From: Collimonas sp. OK307
GTDB taxonomy: Bacteria; Pseudomonadota; Gammaproteobacteria; Burkholderiales; Burkholderiaceae_D
Length of the DNA stretch: 64,000 nucleotides
Direction of reading: 5' to 3'
Assembly: GCF_900113705.1 (NCBI RefSeq)
Contig: NZ_FOQI01000001.1
Span: 372,001-436,000 of the forward strand
Positions 35,322 through 43,534 of this stretch are shown one piece after another (position 1 is the first letter of the stretch; every line of letters begins with the position of its first letter). The translations under genes and the position numbers were made by a program. The notes below the pieces were generated by a model. That model was not told the DNA's origin. It ran no database searches and saw only the letters and a program-made list of their open reading frames with translations.

Positions 35322-36394
35322 AAATCGGTATCGTCAACGATGCGCCGATTGCAGTAGAAGCGCTACGCCGCACTCTGCTGCAGCGCCCTGGCCATGAGAT
35401 CATCTGGATTGCAGAGGAAGGCAAGCGCGCCATCGAATTGTGTGCATGGCAGACGCCAGACCTGATATTGATGGATTTGATCATGCCGGTGCTCGACGGT
35501 GTCAGCGCCACTCGCCATATCATGGCGCATACGCCGTGCGCGATCCTGATAGTCACCGGCGATGTCGGCGCCAATGTTTCAGCGGTATATGACGCGATGG
35601 CCCACGGCGCGATCGATGCGATCGATACCCCGAGCACCTTGATCGGTTATCCACGCAACGATGTCAACTCTTTGCTGTCCAAGATCGACTCTATCGAAAA
35701 GCTGCTCAATCAGCGCCAGTCAACGCCTGAGCATAGCGTGCCGGCGCCGGCGGCAGAATCGGCCGTAGCTACGAACACAGCCGCCACCCCCGTTTACAGT
35801 AAAAAGCCGGTTTTGTCCCCGCCAGATTCAAAATACCTGATTGCCATCGGCGCGTCTGCCGGCGGCCCGGCAGCGCTGGCAGTCCTGCTTTCGCAGCTGC
35901 CGGCGGATTTTCCGGCGGCTTTGGTGGTGGTGCAACACGTGGACGCACAATTCGCCTCCGGCATGGCGGACTGGCTCGGCAGCCAGTCCGCCATGCCGGT
36001 ACGGCTGGCAAAGGCGGGCGATAGTCCGACGCCAGGTTGCGTACTGCTGGCCGGAACCGACGATCACCTGCGCTTGACCCGGCCGTTCCAGCTGGGATAT
36101 ACCGAGCAGCCCAGCGGCTATCCCTACCGACCGTCGATCGATGTATTCTTCCAGAGTGTCGTCGAATTATGGGCAGGTAAAGCGGTGGGCGTCCTGCTGA
36201 CGGGTATGGGACGAGACGGCGCCATAGGGTTGAAAGCCATGCGCGACAAAGGCTATTACACCATCGCCCAGGATCAGAAATCCAGCGCTGTTTACGGTAT
36301 GCCGAAAGCGGCAGCGTCGCTAAACGCCGCCGACGCCATCCTCCCAGTCAATCAAATTGCCGGCAAGCTGGTCAGTATTATAAATAAACGATAG
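35318..36394 (+). CDS. wspF: WspF, CheB-type methylesterase
   Basis: A 358-residue protein with an N-terminal receiver (phospho-acceptor D53 in LILMDLIMPVLDG), a linker rich in Pro/Ala/Thr, and a C-terminal methylesterase domain with S180 in IGASAGGPAAL, His in VVVQHVD and Asp in TGMGRDGAIG. It removes methyl groups from WspA and damps signalling. In other species loss of WspF gives constitutive c-di-GMP and wrinkly colonies. The gene appears intact. Confidence 0.95.
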   Translation: MKIGIVNDAPIAVEALRRTLLQRPGHEIIWIAEEGKRAIELCAWQTPDLILMDLIMPVLDGVSATRHIMAHTPCAILIVTGDVGANVSAVYDAMAHGAIDAIDTPSTLIGYPRNDVNSLLSKIDSIEKLLNQRQSTPEHSVPAPAAESAVATNTAATPVYSKKPVLSPPDSKYLIAIGASAGGPAALAVLLSQLPADFPAALVVVQHVDAQFASGMADWLGSQSAMPVRLAKAGDSPTPGCVLLAGTDDHLRLTRPFQLGYTEQPSGYPYRPSIDVFFQSVVELWAGKAVGVLLTGMGRDGAIGLKAMRDKGYYTIAQDQKSSAVYGMPKAAASLNAADAILPVNQIAGKLVSIINKR

Positions 36395-36423
36395 CCACAA
36401 TCAGTACAGATACGGAGTGAGTC

Positions 36424-37431
36424 ATGCCTAAAGAACTAAATCTCGACATCAATCAATCGCCGGACGATTATCCGGTCATGGTGCTGCTGGTGGATGACCA
36501 GGCCATGGTGGGTGAAGCCGTCAGGCGCGCACTGGCGAATCAGGTTAACATCGATTTCCACTACTGCGCCCATCCCGACGAGGCGATCGAAGCCGCCCAG
36601 AGAACCCGTCCCACGGTCATCTTGCAGGACCTGGTGATGCCAGGCATTGACGGTTTGACCCTGGTGAGCCAGTACCGCGCCAACCCGGCCACCCGCAACG
36701 TCCCTATCATCGTGCTGTCCACCCGCGAAGATCCGACGGTCAAAAGCGCCGCGTTTACCGCCGGCGCCAACGACTATCTGGTCAAGCTGCCCGACACGAT
36801 AGAGCTGGTGGCGCGGATTCGCTATCACTCACGCTCTTATATGAACCTGTTGCAACGTGATGAGGCCTATCGCGCGCTGCGGCAAAGCCAGCAGCAGCTG
36901 CTGGAAACCAATCTGGAACTGCAGCGCCTGACCAATTCGGATGGTTTGACCGGTCTCGCCAACCGGCGTTATTTCGACGAATACTTCAGCGCCGAATGGC
37001 GGCGTGCGGAACGCGAGCAAAGTACGTTATCGTTGCTTATGATCGACGTCGATGATTTCAAGATGTATAACGACACCTATGGCCACCTGGCCGGTGATAC
37101 CGCGCTCAAGCAAGTGGCAGAAGGTATCGGCGATTTTGCACGGCGCCCGACCGATCTCGCTGCGCGCATAGGCGGTGAGGAATTTATATTGGTGCTGCCG
37201 TCCATGTCACGTGAAAATATGGAAATTCAGGCCGACAACCTGCGCGCGGCAGTGCATGCGCTGAACGTCCCCCATAAATCTTCCAGCAACGATGCCAGGG
37301 TCACCGTCAGCGTTGGCGGCGCCAGCGTGGTGCCGCAACGCGGCAGTTCCCAGGAAAAACTGGTGGAATTGGCCGATCAGGCGCTGTATCGCGCCAAACG
37401 CACTGGCAAGAATCGGGTCGAGATTGCCTAG
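36424..37431 (+). CDS. wspR: WspR, response regulator diguanylate cyclase
   Basis: A 335-residue output protein. The receiver has D69 (VILQDLVMPGIDG) as phospho-acceptor. A helical stalk (residues about 140-170) links to a GGDEF domain with the active-site GGEEF at 250-254 (IGGEEFILVLP). An inhibitory I-site R241-P-T-D244 lies five residues before it. It makes c-di-GMP when phosphorylated by WspE and should be subject to product inhibition. GGAG precedes the ATG; 29 bp separate it from wspF. Confidence 0.96.
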   Translation: MPKELNLDINQSPDDYPVMVLLVDDQAMVGEAVRRALANQVNIDFHYCAHPDEAIEAAQRTRPTVILQDLVMPGIDGLTLVSQYRANPATRNVPIIVLSTREDPTVKSAAFTAGANDYLVKLPDTIELVARIRYHSRSYMNLLQRDEAYRALRQSQQQLLETNLELQRLTNSDGLTGLANRRYFDEYFSAEWRRAEREQSTLSLLMIDVDDFKMYNDTYGHLAGDTALKQVAEGIGDFARRPTDLAARIGGEEFILVLPSMSRENMEIQADNLRAAVHALNVPHKSSSNDARVTVSVGGASVVPQRGSSQEKLVELADQALYRAKRTGKNRVEIA

Positions 37432-37475
37432 GGTGGACACCTGTACCCGCGCGTGAATTCACGTCATGTACATGC

Positions 37476-38759
37476 CTATTTCGGTGTTGCGCGGTCCCGT
37501 ATTCCGGTTATCGCGGTGATACATGGGCACTGCATGCCCACCCGGCGTGCCTGGCGCGCCGCCAACAAGCGCGCGCGTCGTTTGCGAGCCCAGATGATCA
37601 CGCCGGTAACACTCAGCAACGCCACCGCAACACCCATCAAGGAAATCAGGATGCGCCCGGTCAAACCGAGGATGCGGCCCGAATGCAAGGGAAACTGCGC
37701 CTGCATGAAGATATCGCCGGCGCTGCCGGTACCGGGGATTTTTGCGCCTGCGGCATGACCGTCGCCAGCGTCGTAATACAGCCAGCTGTTGCCCAGGCCG
37801 ACATCGCCATGGTCGTTGCCGGCCTCGAAAAACCCCACGCCGTACAAACCGAAGGCTGAAGAGTAGAACACGCCGCCGACCGGCACCGTCCAGCCGCGGC
37901 GCTGTCCGTCCTCGCGGGCCAGTTGCGCCACCTGCTCACGGCTTACGCCGGGCTCGACCTTGGCGGCGAGCGCCGGCGCGACTGGCTTACGGCTGTCAAA
38001 CGGATCCGGCGTCAACGTCGAAAAGGTTTGCACAATTGGCCGCATGACCGGGTTATAGAGATTCATGGAAACCGAGGTTACCGCCAGGATCAGCAGCAAC
38101 ATCCAAAGCCAGACGCCACCTGAGCGATGCAAATCGAAATTCAATTTATGACCACCCCGGCGCCAGCGGAACGCGAACGATTTGCGCCAGCTGCGCCAAT
38201 TCGGAAAAGACAGCCATAAGGCGATGCAACAGTCGAGCGCCCAGACGATGCCAATGATGCCCATCAGCCAGGTGCCAAGTTCAATCCCGCCAACCTCGGG
38301 CAGATGCATGGTGTAGTGCAGCTTGTACAAGAATGGCAGGAGGTTCTCGCGGCTTAGGGAGATGGCGCCCCACATGCGCTTGCCTTGTATTTCAGCGCTG
38401 ACCGGATCGACCGCTATCTGGTTGAAGCCAAGATCGTAAGGCTGTTTGCTGGCAGGATCGATACGTCCTTCCACCATCATGGTGCTGGTATGTCCCGGCT
38501 CGCTTGCCGTCATCACATAGGTTACCCGCATGCGTGGGTCCTGCGCCTCCGCCCGGTTCGCCAGTTCCAGGCCTGGCAGGCTCTTGCCCGCGCCCGGCTG
38601 GTCGGCGCTGCGGGCATGGAACAGCTGCGGATTGAGCCAGGCGTCGAGTTCGTGATCCCAGGAAATGACGGCGCCGGTGGCGCCAGCGATAAACAGGAAC
38701 ACCGCTGCCGCCAGTCCGAACCAGCGGTGCAGGATCACCATGAAAGGACGTATTGTCAT
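37476..38759 (-). CDS. PepSY-associated membrane protein (iron-uptake accessory)
   Basis: A 427-residue inner-membrane protein of the PepSY_TM family. The first helix HRWFGLAAAVFLFIAGATGAVISWDHELD is the family signature. Three further membrane helices and a large periplasmic PepSY part follow, ending with a basic tail (IIWARKRRARLLAARQARR). Relatives next to TonB receptors are thought to be ferric-siderophore reductases or uptake helpers. It follows the siderophore receptor gene after 8 bp, so both should respond to Fur. Confidence 0.9.
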   Translation of the reverse strand: MTIRPFMVILHRWFGLAAAVFLFIAGATGAVISWDHELDAWLNPQLFHARSADQPGAGKSLPGLELANRAEAQDPRMRVTYVMTASEPGHTSTMMVEGRIDPASKQPYDLGFNQIAVDPVSAEIQGKRMWGAISLSRENLLPFLYKLHYTMHLPEVGGIELGTWLMGIIGIVWALDCCIALWLSFPNWRSWRKSFAFRWRRGGHKLNFDLHRSGGVWLWMLLLILAVTSVSMNLYNPVMRPIVQTFSTLTPDPFDSRKPVAPALAAKVEPGVSREQVAQLAREDGQRRGWTVPVGGVFYSSAFGLYGVGFFEAGNDHGDVGLGNSWLYYDAGDGHAAGAKIPGTGSAGDIFMQAQFPLHSGRILGLTGRILISLMGVAVALLSVTGVIIWARKRRARLLAARQARRVGMQCPCITAITGIRDRATPK

Positions 38760-38767
38760 GATCGGCT

Positions 38768-40984
38768 TCAGTATTTCCAGTTAATCGCAACGCTGCCGTT
38801 GACAGGCGCGCCGTAGTAGCCTTGCGAGAAGTAGAGGCTGGAGATGTATTTTTTGTTGGTGACGTTGTTGAGGTTGGCAATCACGCTGACCTGTTTGCTG
38901 ATGTCGTAACGCGCCATCAGGTTGAGCAGCGCGTAGCCTTGCTGCACCGTGGTGACGCTCTGCAGGACGGTCTGCTCCCCTGTCAGTGCATCGGTACGGC
39001 TGGTATTACCCTGCCAGGTGACGCTGGCGCCAATTTTCAGCTGTTCCAGTTGTGGAACCTGATAGGTTGCCGCCGCCCGCAAGGTTTGTTTCGGGACGTA
39101 ATTCTTCACCGAATTACCATCCTGGTCCTTGATCGTCATCACGGTGTAGCCGAGGCTGCCCTGAAAGCCCCTGGCCAGTTCGCCGGACAGCTCCAGCTCC
39201 AGTCCTTCCGAATGCGCTTCAATGCCTCGGTAATACGCCTTGGCGCCAACGTAGCCAGCCTGTTCCGCCGAATTGCTTTGCTCTACCCTGAACACGGCTG
39301 CCGAGGCATTCAGCTTGCGATTGAAAAACTCGCTCTTCAAGCCCAGCTCGTAACTCTTGCCTTCGACCGGCTTCAGCGTGGCGCCGGTAATGTCGGTCTG
39401 GTACTGCGGGTTGAAAATCTCGGTGTAACTGGCGTAGGCCGATACATTCCGGATCAAATCGTAGACCAGGCCGGCATACGGCGTGGTGGAACTGGCGCTG
39501 GCCTGGTGGCTGACGCCGTAGGCAATGCCGGTGGTGCTGGCATCGGTATAGTTGGCGCCGAGCAGCAGCTTGAGATTGTCGGCCAGATTGAGACGCGTCG
39601 CGCCATACAAGGTCTTGCGCTTGTCGGTATAGGCACTGCCGTCAATCGAGGCATCGAAGCCCGGCTCCGGGTAACTGCCGTCGAATGCGCCTGTGGCTGT
39701 GAGCGGCGTACCTATTCCTTGTCCGTAATGCGAGATATCGTCCAGTGTCGAACGCGACCAGCTGGCGCCAACGGTCAGGTCGTGCTGGCGTCCGCCCAGC
39801 GAATATTTGCCGTTGACATAGCTGTCGATGACGGTTTGCTTGTTGTCTGAACTGTAGAGGGACGGATAGCTGAACAAGCCCTCGCCAGTGACCCGGTCGG
39901 GGGTACCGTAGACATAGAACAGCTTGCCGTCGGTACTCAATTTGTTGTAACTGAGGGTGGTTTTCCATTGCCAGTCGTTGCTGAAACGATGGTTCAGTTC
40001 GGCAAAAGCGCGCTGTTCTTCCGAGTTCCAGGACGACCAGTTAGCCGACGTGCTGGTGCCGACGCCATAATGGGTCGGTGAACCGTCGGTGTAATACAGC
40101 GGCAGTGCCCCCCATATAGCGCCCTTGCCGTCATTTTTTTGATCGCTGTAGCCCAAAGTCAGCAACGTGTCGTTGCTCAGGTTGGCTTCGACCACGCCAT
40201 AGAATATATTCTTGCTCGGCTGGTAGCGATCCAGGTAGGAAGCTCCGTCTTCGTGCGCCACCACTACGCGCGCCGCTACGGTCTTGGCGTCGTTGAGCGC
40301 GCCGGAGACATCGGCATCGATGCGACGCGTGTTCCAGGAACCGTAGTTGATGCCGGTAGATGCCTGGAAATCATACGTCGGACGCTTGCGTACGAAGTTC
40401 ACGGTGGCCGACGGGTTGCCGGTGGAAGAAGTCAGTCCGTTGGCGCCGCGCACTACCTCGACGCGATCGTAAAGGGCGGTATCCAGGTCGCCATTCTGCA
40501 GGCCGAAGGTGAGAGGAATGCCGACTCCGTCGAACTGGAAATTGGTGATATCGAAGCCGCGCGCCGTGTAATAGGTGCGATTGGTTTCGACTTTTTCGAC
40601 AGTGACGCCGGTGGTGCCGGCCAGTACCTGATCGACATTATCGAGTTTGAAGTCATCCATTTTAGCGCGCGTGATCACCGATACCGACTGCGGCGTTTCG
40701 CGCAATGACATGTCCATTTTGGTTGCTGCATTGCTCTTGCGCACGGTGTAGCTGCCGGTTTTTTCAGTCGGCATTTGCTGATCGCTGCCCCCGGTGACAA
40801 CCACTTCCGGCAACGCCGCTTCATTGCCGGTGGCCGCCAGCTGCTGGGCCAGCGCCAACTGTGGCGCAGCGGCCGATAACGCCATGGCCACCGCCATGCT
40901 CATCACTCGGAATGACGGCTGAACAAGTGATGTGCGTGAAAACGGATCTGCCGCTGGGCGTATCGCAGCGCTAGGAGTTGTCAT
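38768..40984 (-). CDS. TonB-dependent siderophore receptor (FhuE/FpvA-like)
   Basis: A 738-residue outer-membrane receptor. A long signal peptide (about residues 1-46, ending LALAQ) precedes the TonB-box region and plug domain (LRETPQSVSVITRAKMDDF, YTARGFDITNFQFDGVGIP, LYDRVEVVRGANGL). A 22-strand barrel follows, ending INWKY. YTARGF and the FQFDG region are typical of hydroxamate-siderophore receptors such as FhuE. There is no N-terminal signalling domain, so it is not expected to activate an ECF sigma factor. A Fur box lies upstream. Confidence 0.92.
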   Translation of the reverse strand: MTTPSAAIRPAADPFSRTSLVQPSFRVMSMAVAMALSAAAPQLALAQQLAATGNEAALPEVVVTGGSDQQMPTEKTGSYTVRKSNAATKMDMSLRETPQSVSVITRAKMDDFKLDNVDQVLAGTTGVTVEKVETNRTYYTARGFDITNFQFDGVGIPLTFGLQNGDLDTALYDRVEVVRGANGLTSSTGNPSATVNFVRKRPTYDFQASTGINYGSWNTRRIDADVSGALNDAKTVAARVVVAHEDGASYLDRYQPSKNIFYGVVEANLSNDTLLTLGYSDQKNDGKGAIWGALPLYYTDGSPTHYGVGTSTSANWSSWNSEEQRAFAELNHRFSNDWQWKTTLSYNKLSTDGKLFYVYGTPDRVTGEGLFSYPSLYSSDNKQTVIDSYVNGKYSLGGRQHDLTVGASWSRSTLDDISHYGQGIGTPLTATGAFDGSYPEPGFDASIDGSAYTDKRKTLYGATRLNLADNLKLLLGANYTDASTTGIAYGVSHQASASSTTPYAGLVYDLIRNVSAYASYTEIFNPQYQTDITGATLKPVEGKSYELGLKSEFFNRKLNASAAVFRVEQSNSAEQAGYVGAKAYYRGIEAHSEGLELELSGELARGFQGSLGYTVMTIKDQDGNSVKNYVPKQTLRAAATYQVPQLEQLKIGASVTWQGNTSRTDALTGEQTVLQSVTTVQQGYALLNLMARYDISKQVSVIANLNNVTNKKYISSLYFSQGYYGAPVNGSVAINWKY

Positions 40985-41066
40985 CTGTTATCCCTGAGCC
41001 GATTGATTGATTGTTTTCATGGTTTGAATGGCGTTTAAAGCAGGCGGCATTTCCCTAAAACACCAA

Positions 41067-41093
41067 TGATAATGCGAATGATTCTGATTATCA
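41067..41093. promoter_or_regulatory. Fur box upstream of the siderophore receptor
   Basis: TGATAAT (41067-41073) and ATTATCA (41087-41093) form outer arms of a 27-bp imperfect palindrome. The inside, GCGAATGATTCTG, also carries GAT/AAT half-sites. It fits the Fur pattern of repeated NATWAT hexamers and lies about 85 bp before the receptor start. Confidence 0.75.
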
Positions 41094-41167
41094 ATTAAAT
41101 ATTTTGAATTTTATGAGAGCGCGATTGCAATCGCATTCAGGATTTGACTCAGTACGAGGGAAGAATT

Positions 41168-41221
41168 GGGAGCCGGATATCGGGAGCCGGAACCGGGAGC
41201 CGGATACCGAGCGGTATCCGG
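41168..41221. repeat. Short GGGAGCCGGA tandem repeats with a terminal hairpin
   Basis: Three units of 13-14 bp start GGGAGCCGGA at 41168, 41182 and 41195. The third runs into a hairpin: CCGGATACC (41200-41208) and GGTATCCGG (41213-41221), a 9-bp perfect stem with the loop GAGC. It lies just past the end of the CDF gene and before the Fur-controlled receptor region; it may terminate the CDF transcript but has no T run. Confidence 0.7.
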
Positions 41222-41245
41222 ACAGGCTTTCAGGTCGATGCAGCC

Positions 41246-42175
41246 TCAGGCATGCAGGTGATGTTCTTCTGGCGCGCTGTAGTTGCAGCCATCCGCCGTG
41301 TGGGCGCAAGGGTGTATCTCAAACTGCAGCGTGGTGTGATACACCGCGAATTGCGACGCCAGGATCTCTTTCAGCGCCGGCAGCAACTGCTCTGTCGAAT
41401 AAGCCGGGTCGTACACCACATGCGCGGTCAGGCTGGCCTTGCCGCTGGTGACCGCCCACAGATGGAAGTCATGCACGCTCAGGACTCCCGGCACTGCGCG
41501 CAACGCGGCTTGTACCTTTTCAATATCCATGCCTTCCGGTACCCCTTCCAGCAGGATATTGATACTCTCCTTCAGCAATATCCAGGTGCGCGGCAACACC
41601 CAGAAACCGATCAATACGGCGATCACCGAATCGACCCAGGCCCAACCGGTATAGCGGATCACCAACGCACCGATAATTACGCCGACCGAACCCAGCATAT
41701 CGCTCCAGACTTCCAGATACGCGCCCTTGACGTTCAGGCTGGCATCCTTGCCGCCGCTGAGCAGGCGCATGCTGATCAGGTTGACGATCAGGCCGAAGAC
41801 GGCAATGACCAGCATCCCTGTCGACTGGATTTCAGCGGGACTGCGGAAGCGCTGGTAAGCCTCGTACAAGATATACATCGCCACCATGAACAGCAATGCT
41901 GCGTTAAACGCGGCTGCCAGGATTTCAAAACGATGATAGCCAAAGGTGCGTTTGGCGTCGGGCGCTTTCCTGGCGATGCGGATCGCCACCAGTGCGATTG
42001 CCAGGGCCATGGTATCGGTCAGCATGTGCGCCGCATCCGAGATCAGCGCCAGGCTGCCGGTGATCAGGCCGCCGATAACTTCGACTATCAGGAAGAGCGT
42101 GGTAAGTCCTAATGCGATCCAGATATATTTCTCATTCTGGCTGGTCGGTAAGGCGTGTGAATGGCCTGCGCTCAT
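41246..42175 (-). CDS. Cation diffusion facilitator (CzcD/ZitB-like metal exporter)
   Basis: A 309-residue inner-membrane exporter. Six membrane helices are visible, including LISDAAHMLTDTMALAIAL in helix II and VWSDMLGSVGVIIGALVI in helix V; the HxxxD and DxxxD pairs are the zinc-transport site of this family. A cytoplasmic C-terminal domain follows (VHDFHLWAVTSGKASLTAHVV). The tail is His-rich (CAHTADGCNYSAPEEHHLHA). It should export Zn, Cd or Co by proton antiport. Start at 42175 is set by AAGGA upstream and by the promoter, whose start point would fall near the earlier ATG at 42229. Confidence 0.92.
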   Translation of the reverse strand: MSAGHSHALPTSQNEKYIWIALGLTTLFLIVEVIGGLITGSLALISDAAHMLTDTMALAIALVAIRIARKAPDAKRTFGYHRFEILAAAFNAALLFMVAMYILYEAYQRFRSPAEIQSTGMLVIAVFGLIVNLISMRLLSGGKDASLNVKGAYLEVWSDMLGSVGVIIGALVIRYTGWAWVDSVIAVLIGFWVLPRTWILLKESINILLEGVPEGMDIEKVQAALRAVPGVLSVHDFHLWAVTSGKASLTAHVVYDPAYSTEQLLPALKEILASQFAVYHTTLQFEIHPCAHTADGCNYSAPEEHHLHA

Positions 42176-42235
42176 GTTTGTCCTTGGAGTGTGGCGTGCA
42201 GATAATGTACCGCTTTTTTGCGATTGCATACCCTC

Positions 42236-42266
42236 ATTAAAAACCCTGTAGCTACTACAAGGTCAA
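42236..42266 (-). promoter_or_regulatory. MerR-type promoter and operator (19-bp spacer) for the CDF exporter
   Basis: On the minus strand, TTGACC (42266-42261) and TTTAAT (42241-42236) are separated by 19 bp, longer than the 17-bp optimum, as in MerR-family promoters. The spacer holds an imperfect inverted repeat (42243-42263): ACCCTGTAG, centre CTA, CTACAAGGT, with one mismatch. This closely resembles CadR/PbrR/ZntR operators. No merR-family metal regulator gene is in the window, so control should come in trans. Confidence 0.82.
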
Positions 42267-42355
42267 GCAAATACATAAAAATTTCCTCGAAGATGAAAGC
42301 GGACTACACTAATGTTTGCTTTCCCCCTCCCGATAACCAGAACAAAGGAAAACAA

Positions 42356-42799
42356 ATGACTCCCCTGTTAAAAAACATAAGGCCATCGTTGTTCGCTTCT
42401 GTTGCACTGGCATTGCTGCTTGGAGCATGCTCGACGATGTCGATGGAATCGGGCCACACCAGCAAGGTTACCCTCGACGGCGGCCATGAAGTGCCACCGA
42501 CCGGTTCGGCGGCAACCGGCAGCGGCACTATCGTGATTGCAGCCGACAAATCGGTTAGCGGCAGCGTCACCACCAATGGCATAGAGGGAAAAATGGCGCA
42601 TATCCATGAAGCGGCAATGGGTAAGAACGGTCCGGTATTGGTGCCCTTGACCAAGACTGGCGACAATACCTGGTCGGTACCGGCCGGCGCCAAGTTAACC
42701 GACGCTCAATATGCCAGCTACATGGCCGGCAACCTGTATATCAACGTCCACAGCGCAGCCAATCCCGGCGGTGAAATTCGCGGTCAGCTGCTGCCCTGA
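42356..42799 (+). CDS. CHRD-domain lipoprotein
   Basis: A 147-residue exported protein. The signal ends in the lipobox LLLGACS, so Cys 22 or so should carry the lipid anchor. The rest is one CHRD domain (VTLDGGHEVPPTGSAATGSGTIVI, MAHIHEAAMGKNGPVLVPL, YINVHSAANPGGEIRGQLLP). CHRD was first described in chordin; bacterial members are extracytoplasmic and of unknown function. AAGGA precedes the ATG. It is divergent from the CDF exporter. Confidence 0.9.
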   Translation: MTPLLKNIRPSLFASVALALLLGACSTMSMESGHTSKVTLDGGHEVPPTGSAATGSGTIVIAADKSVSGSVTTNGIEGKMAHIHEAAMGKNGPVLVPLTKTGDNTWSVPAGAKLTDAQYASYMAGNLYINVHSAANPGGEIRGQLLP

Positions 42800-42897
42800 A
42801 CCGCACTTGCGAAGCCGCCATGCGCCCCTCCCCTTGCCTATGTCATGGCAGGCCAGCCATGGCGGCCGATTGATGGTATTACCTCTTGAGTAAACCT

Positions 42898-43518
42898 ATG
42901 CATCCTGCAATCCGGATTTTTGGCGCGTTCTTCCTGGCCATCGCCCTTGCCAGCGGCGTTCTGTATGCTATCGACCATTCACGCAATACCGGTAGCAGCA
43001 AGAATCCTGATAGTCCGGCAAAAACCGCCAGCGCCGCACCGTTCGCGACAATTCCTGCACCACCCACGCCTGTCGCCGCGACATTGGCGGCGGGCGCCCC
43101 GCCAGCAGCGCCATCGACAGGTGCTAACCGACCATTGCTGGAGAACGTCGGCGTCATTGCCAAATGCACCATCGACGGCAAGATCGTCTATACCGACAAG
43201 GGTTGTCCTCAAGGCAGCAAAGCCAAACCCGTACAGATTACCGATAACGCCGTCATCCCCGGCGTCGACCAGGCGACGATCGAACGCACGCTACGCCAAC
43301 CGCCGCCCCAGCTAGCCCAGGCTGCACCGTCAGCTGCCGTTATCGAACCCGCCATAGGCACCATCACCACCGAGGCCGGTGTCGATTGCCTGGCACTAGG
43401 ACGACGCATCGAATGGCTTAACGCTATGGGCCAACACCGGCAGCCGCCGCATATCCGCGACCGCATGCAACACGAGCGCGACGATCTGCAAACCAGAAGG
43501 TTCTGGGCGCGTTGTTAG
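42898..43518 (+). CDS. Membrane-anchored DUF4124-like protein
   Basis: A 206-residue protein not recognised with certainty. An N-terminal membrane or signal helix (IFGAFFLAIALASGVLYAI) is followed by an Ala/Pro/Thr-rich linker to about residue 75. A short motif follows, KCTIDGKIVYTDKGCPQGSKA, resembling DUF4124 with two cysteines that could form a disulfide. The C-terminal part is helical with DCLALGRRIEWLNAMGQH. Probably periplasmic. An upstream TTG (42886) is an alternative start. It precedes the patatin gene by 16 bp and may be cotranscribed. Confidence 0.7.
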   Translation: MHPAIRIFGAFFLAIALASGVLYAIDHSRNTGSSKNPDSPAKTASAAPFATIPAPPTPVAATLAAGAPPAAPSTGANRPLLENVGVIAKCTIDGKIVYTDKGCPQGSKAKPVQITDNAVIPGVDQATIERTLRQPPPQLAQAAPSAAVIEPAIGTITTEAGVDCLALGRRIEWLNAMGQHRQPPHIRDRMQHERDDLQTRRFWARC

Positions 43519-43534
43519 TGCATAATCCCAGCCC

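Noticed and set aside
38822-39850. A 342-codon plus-strand ORF opposite the siderophore receptor
   Set aside because: Shadow frame over the receptor barrel; no domain.
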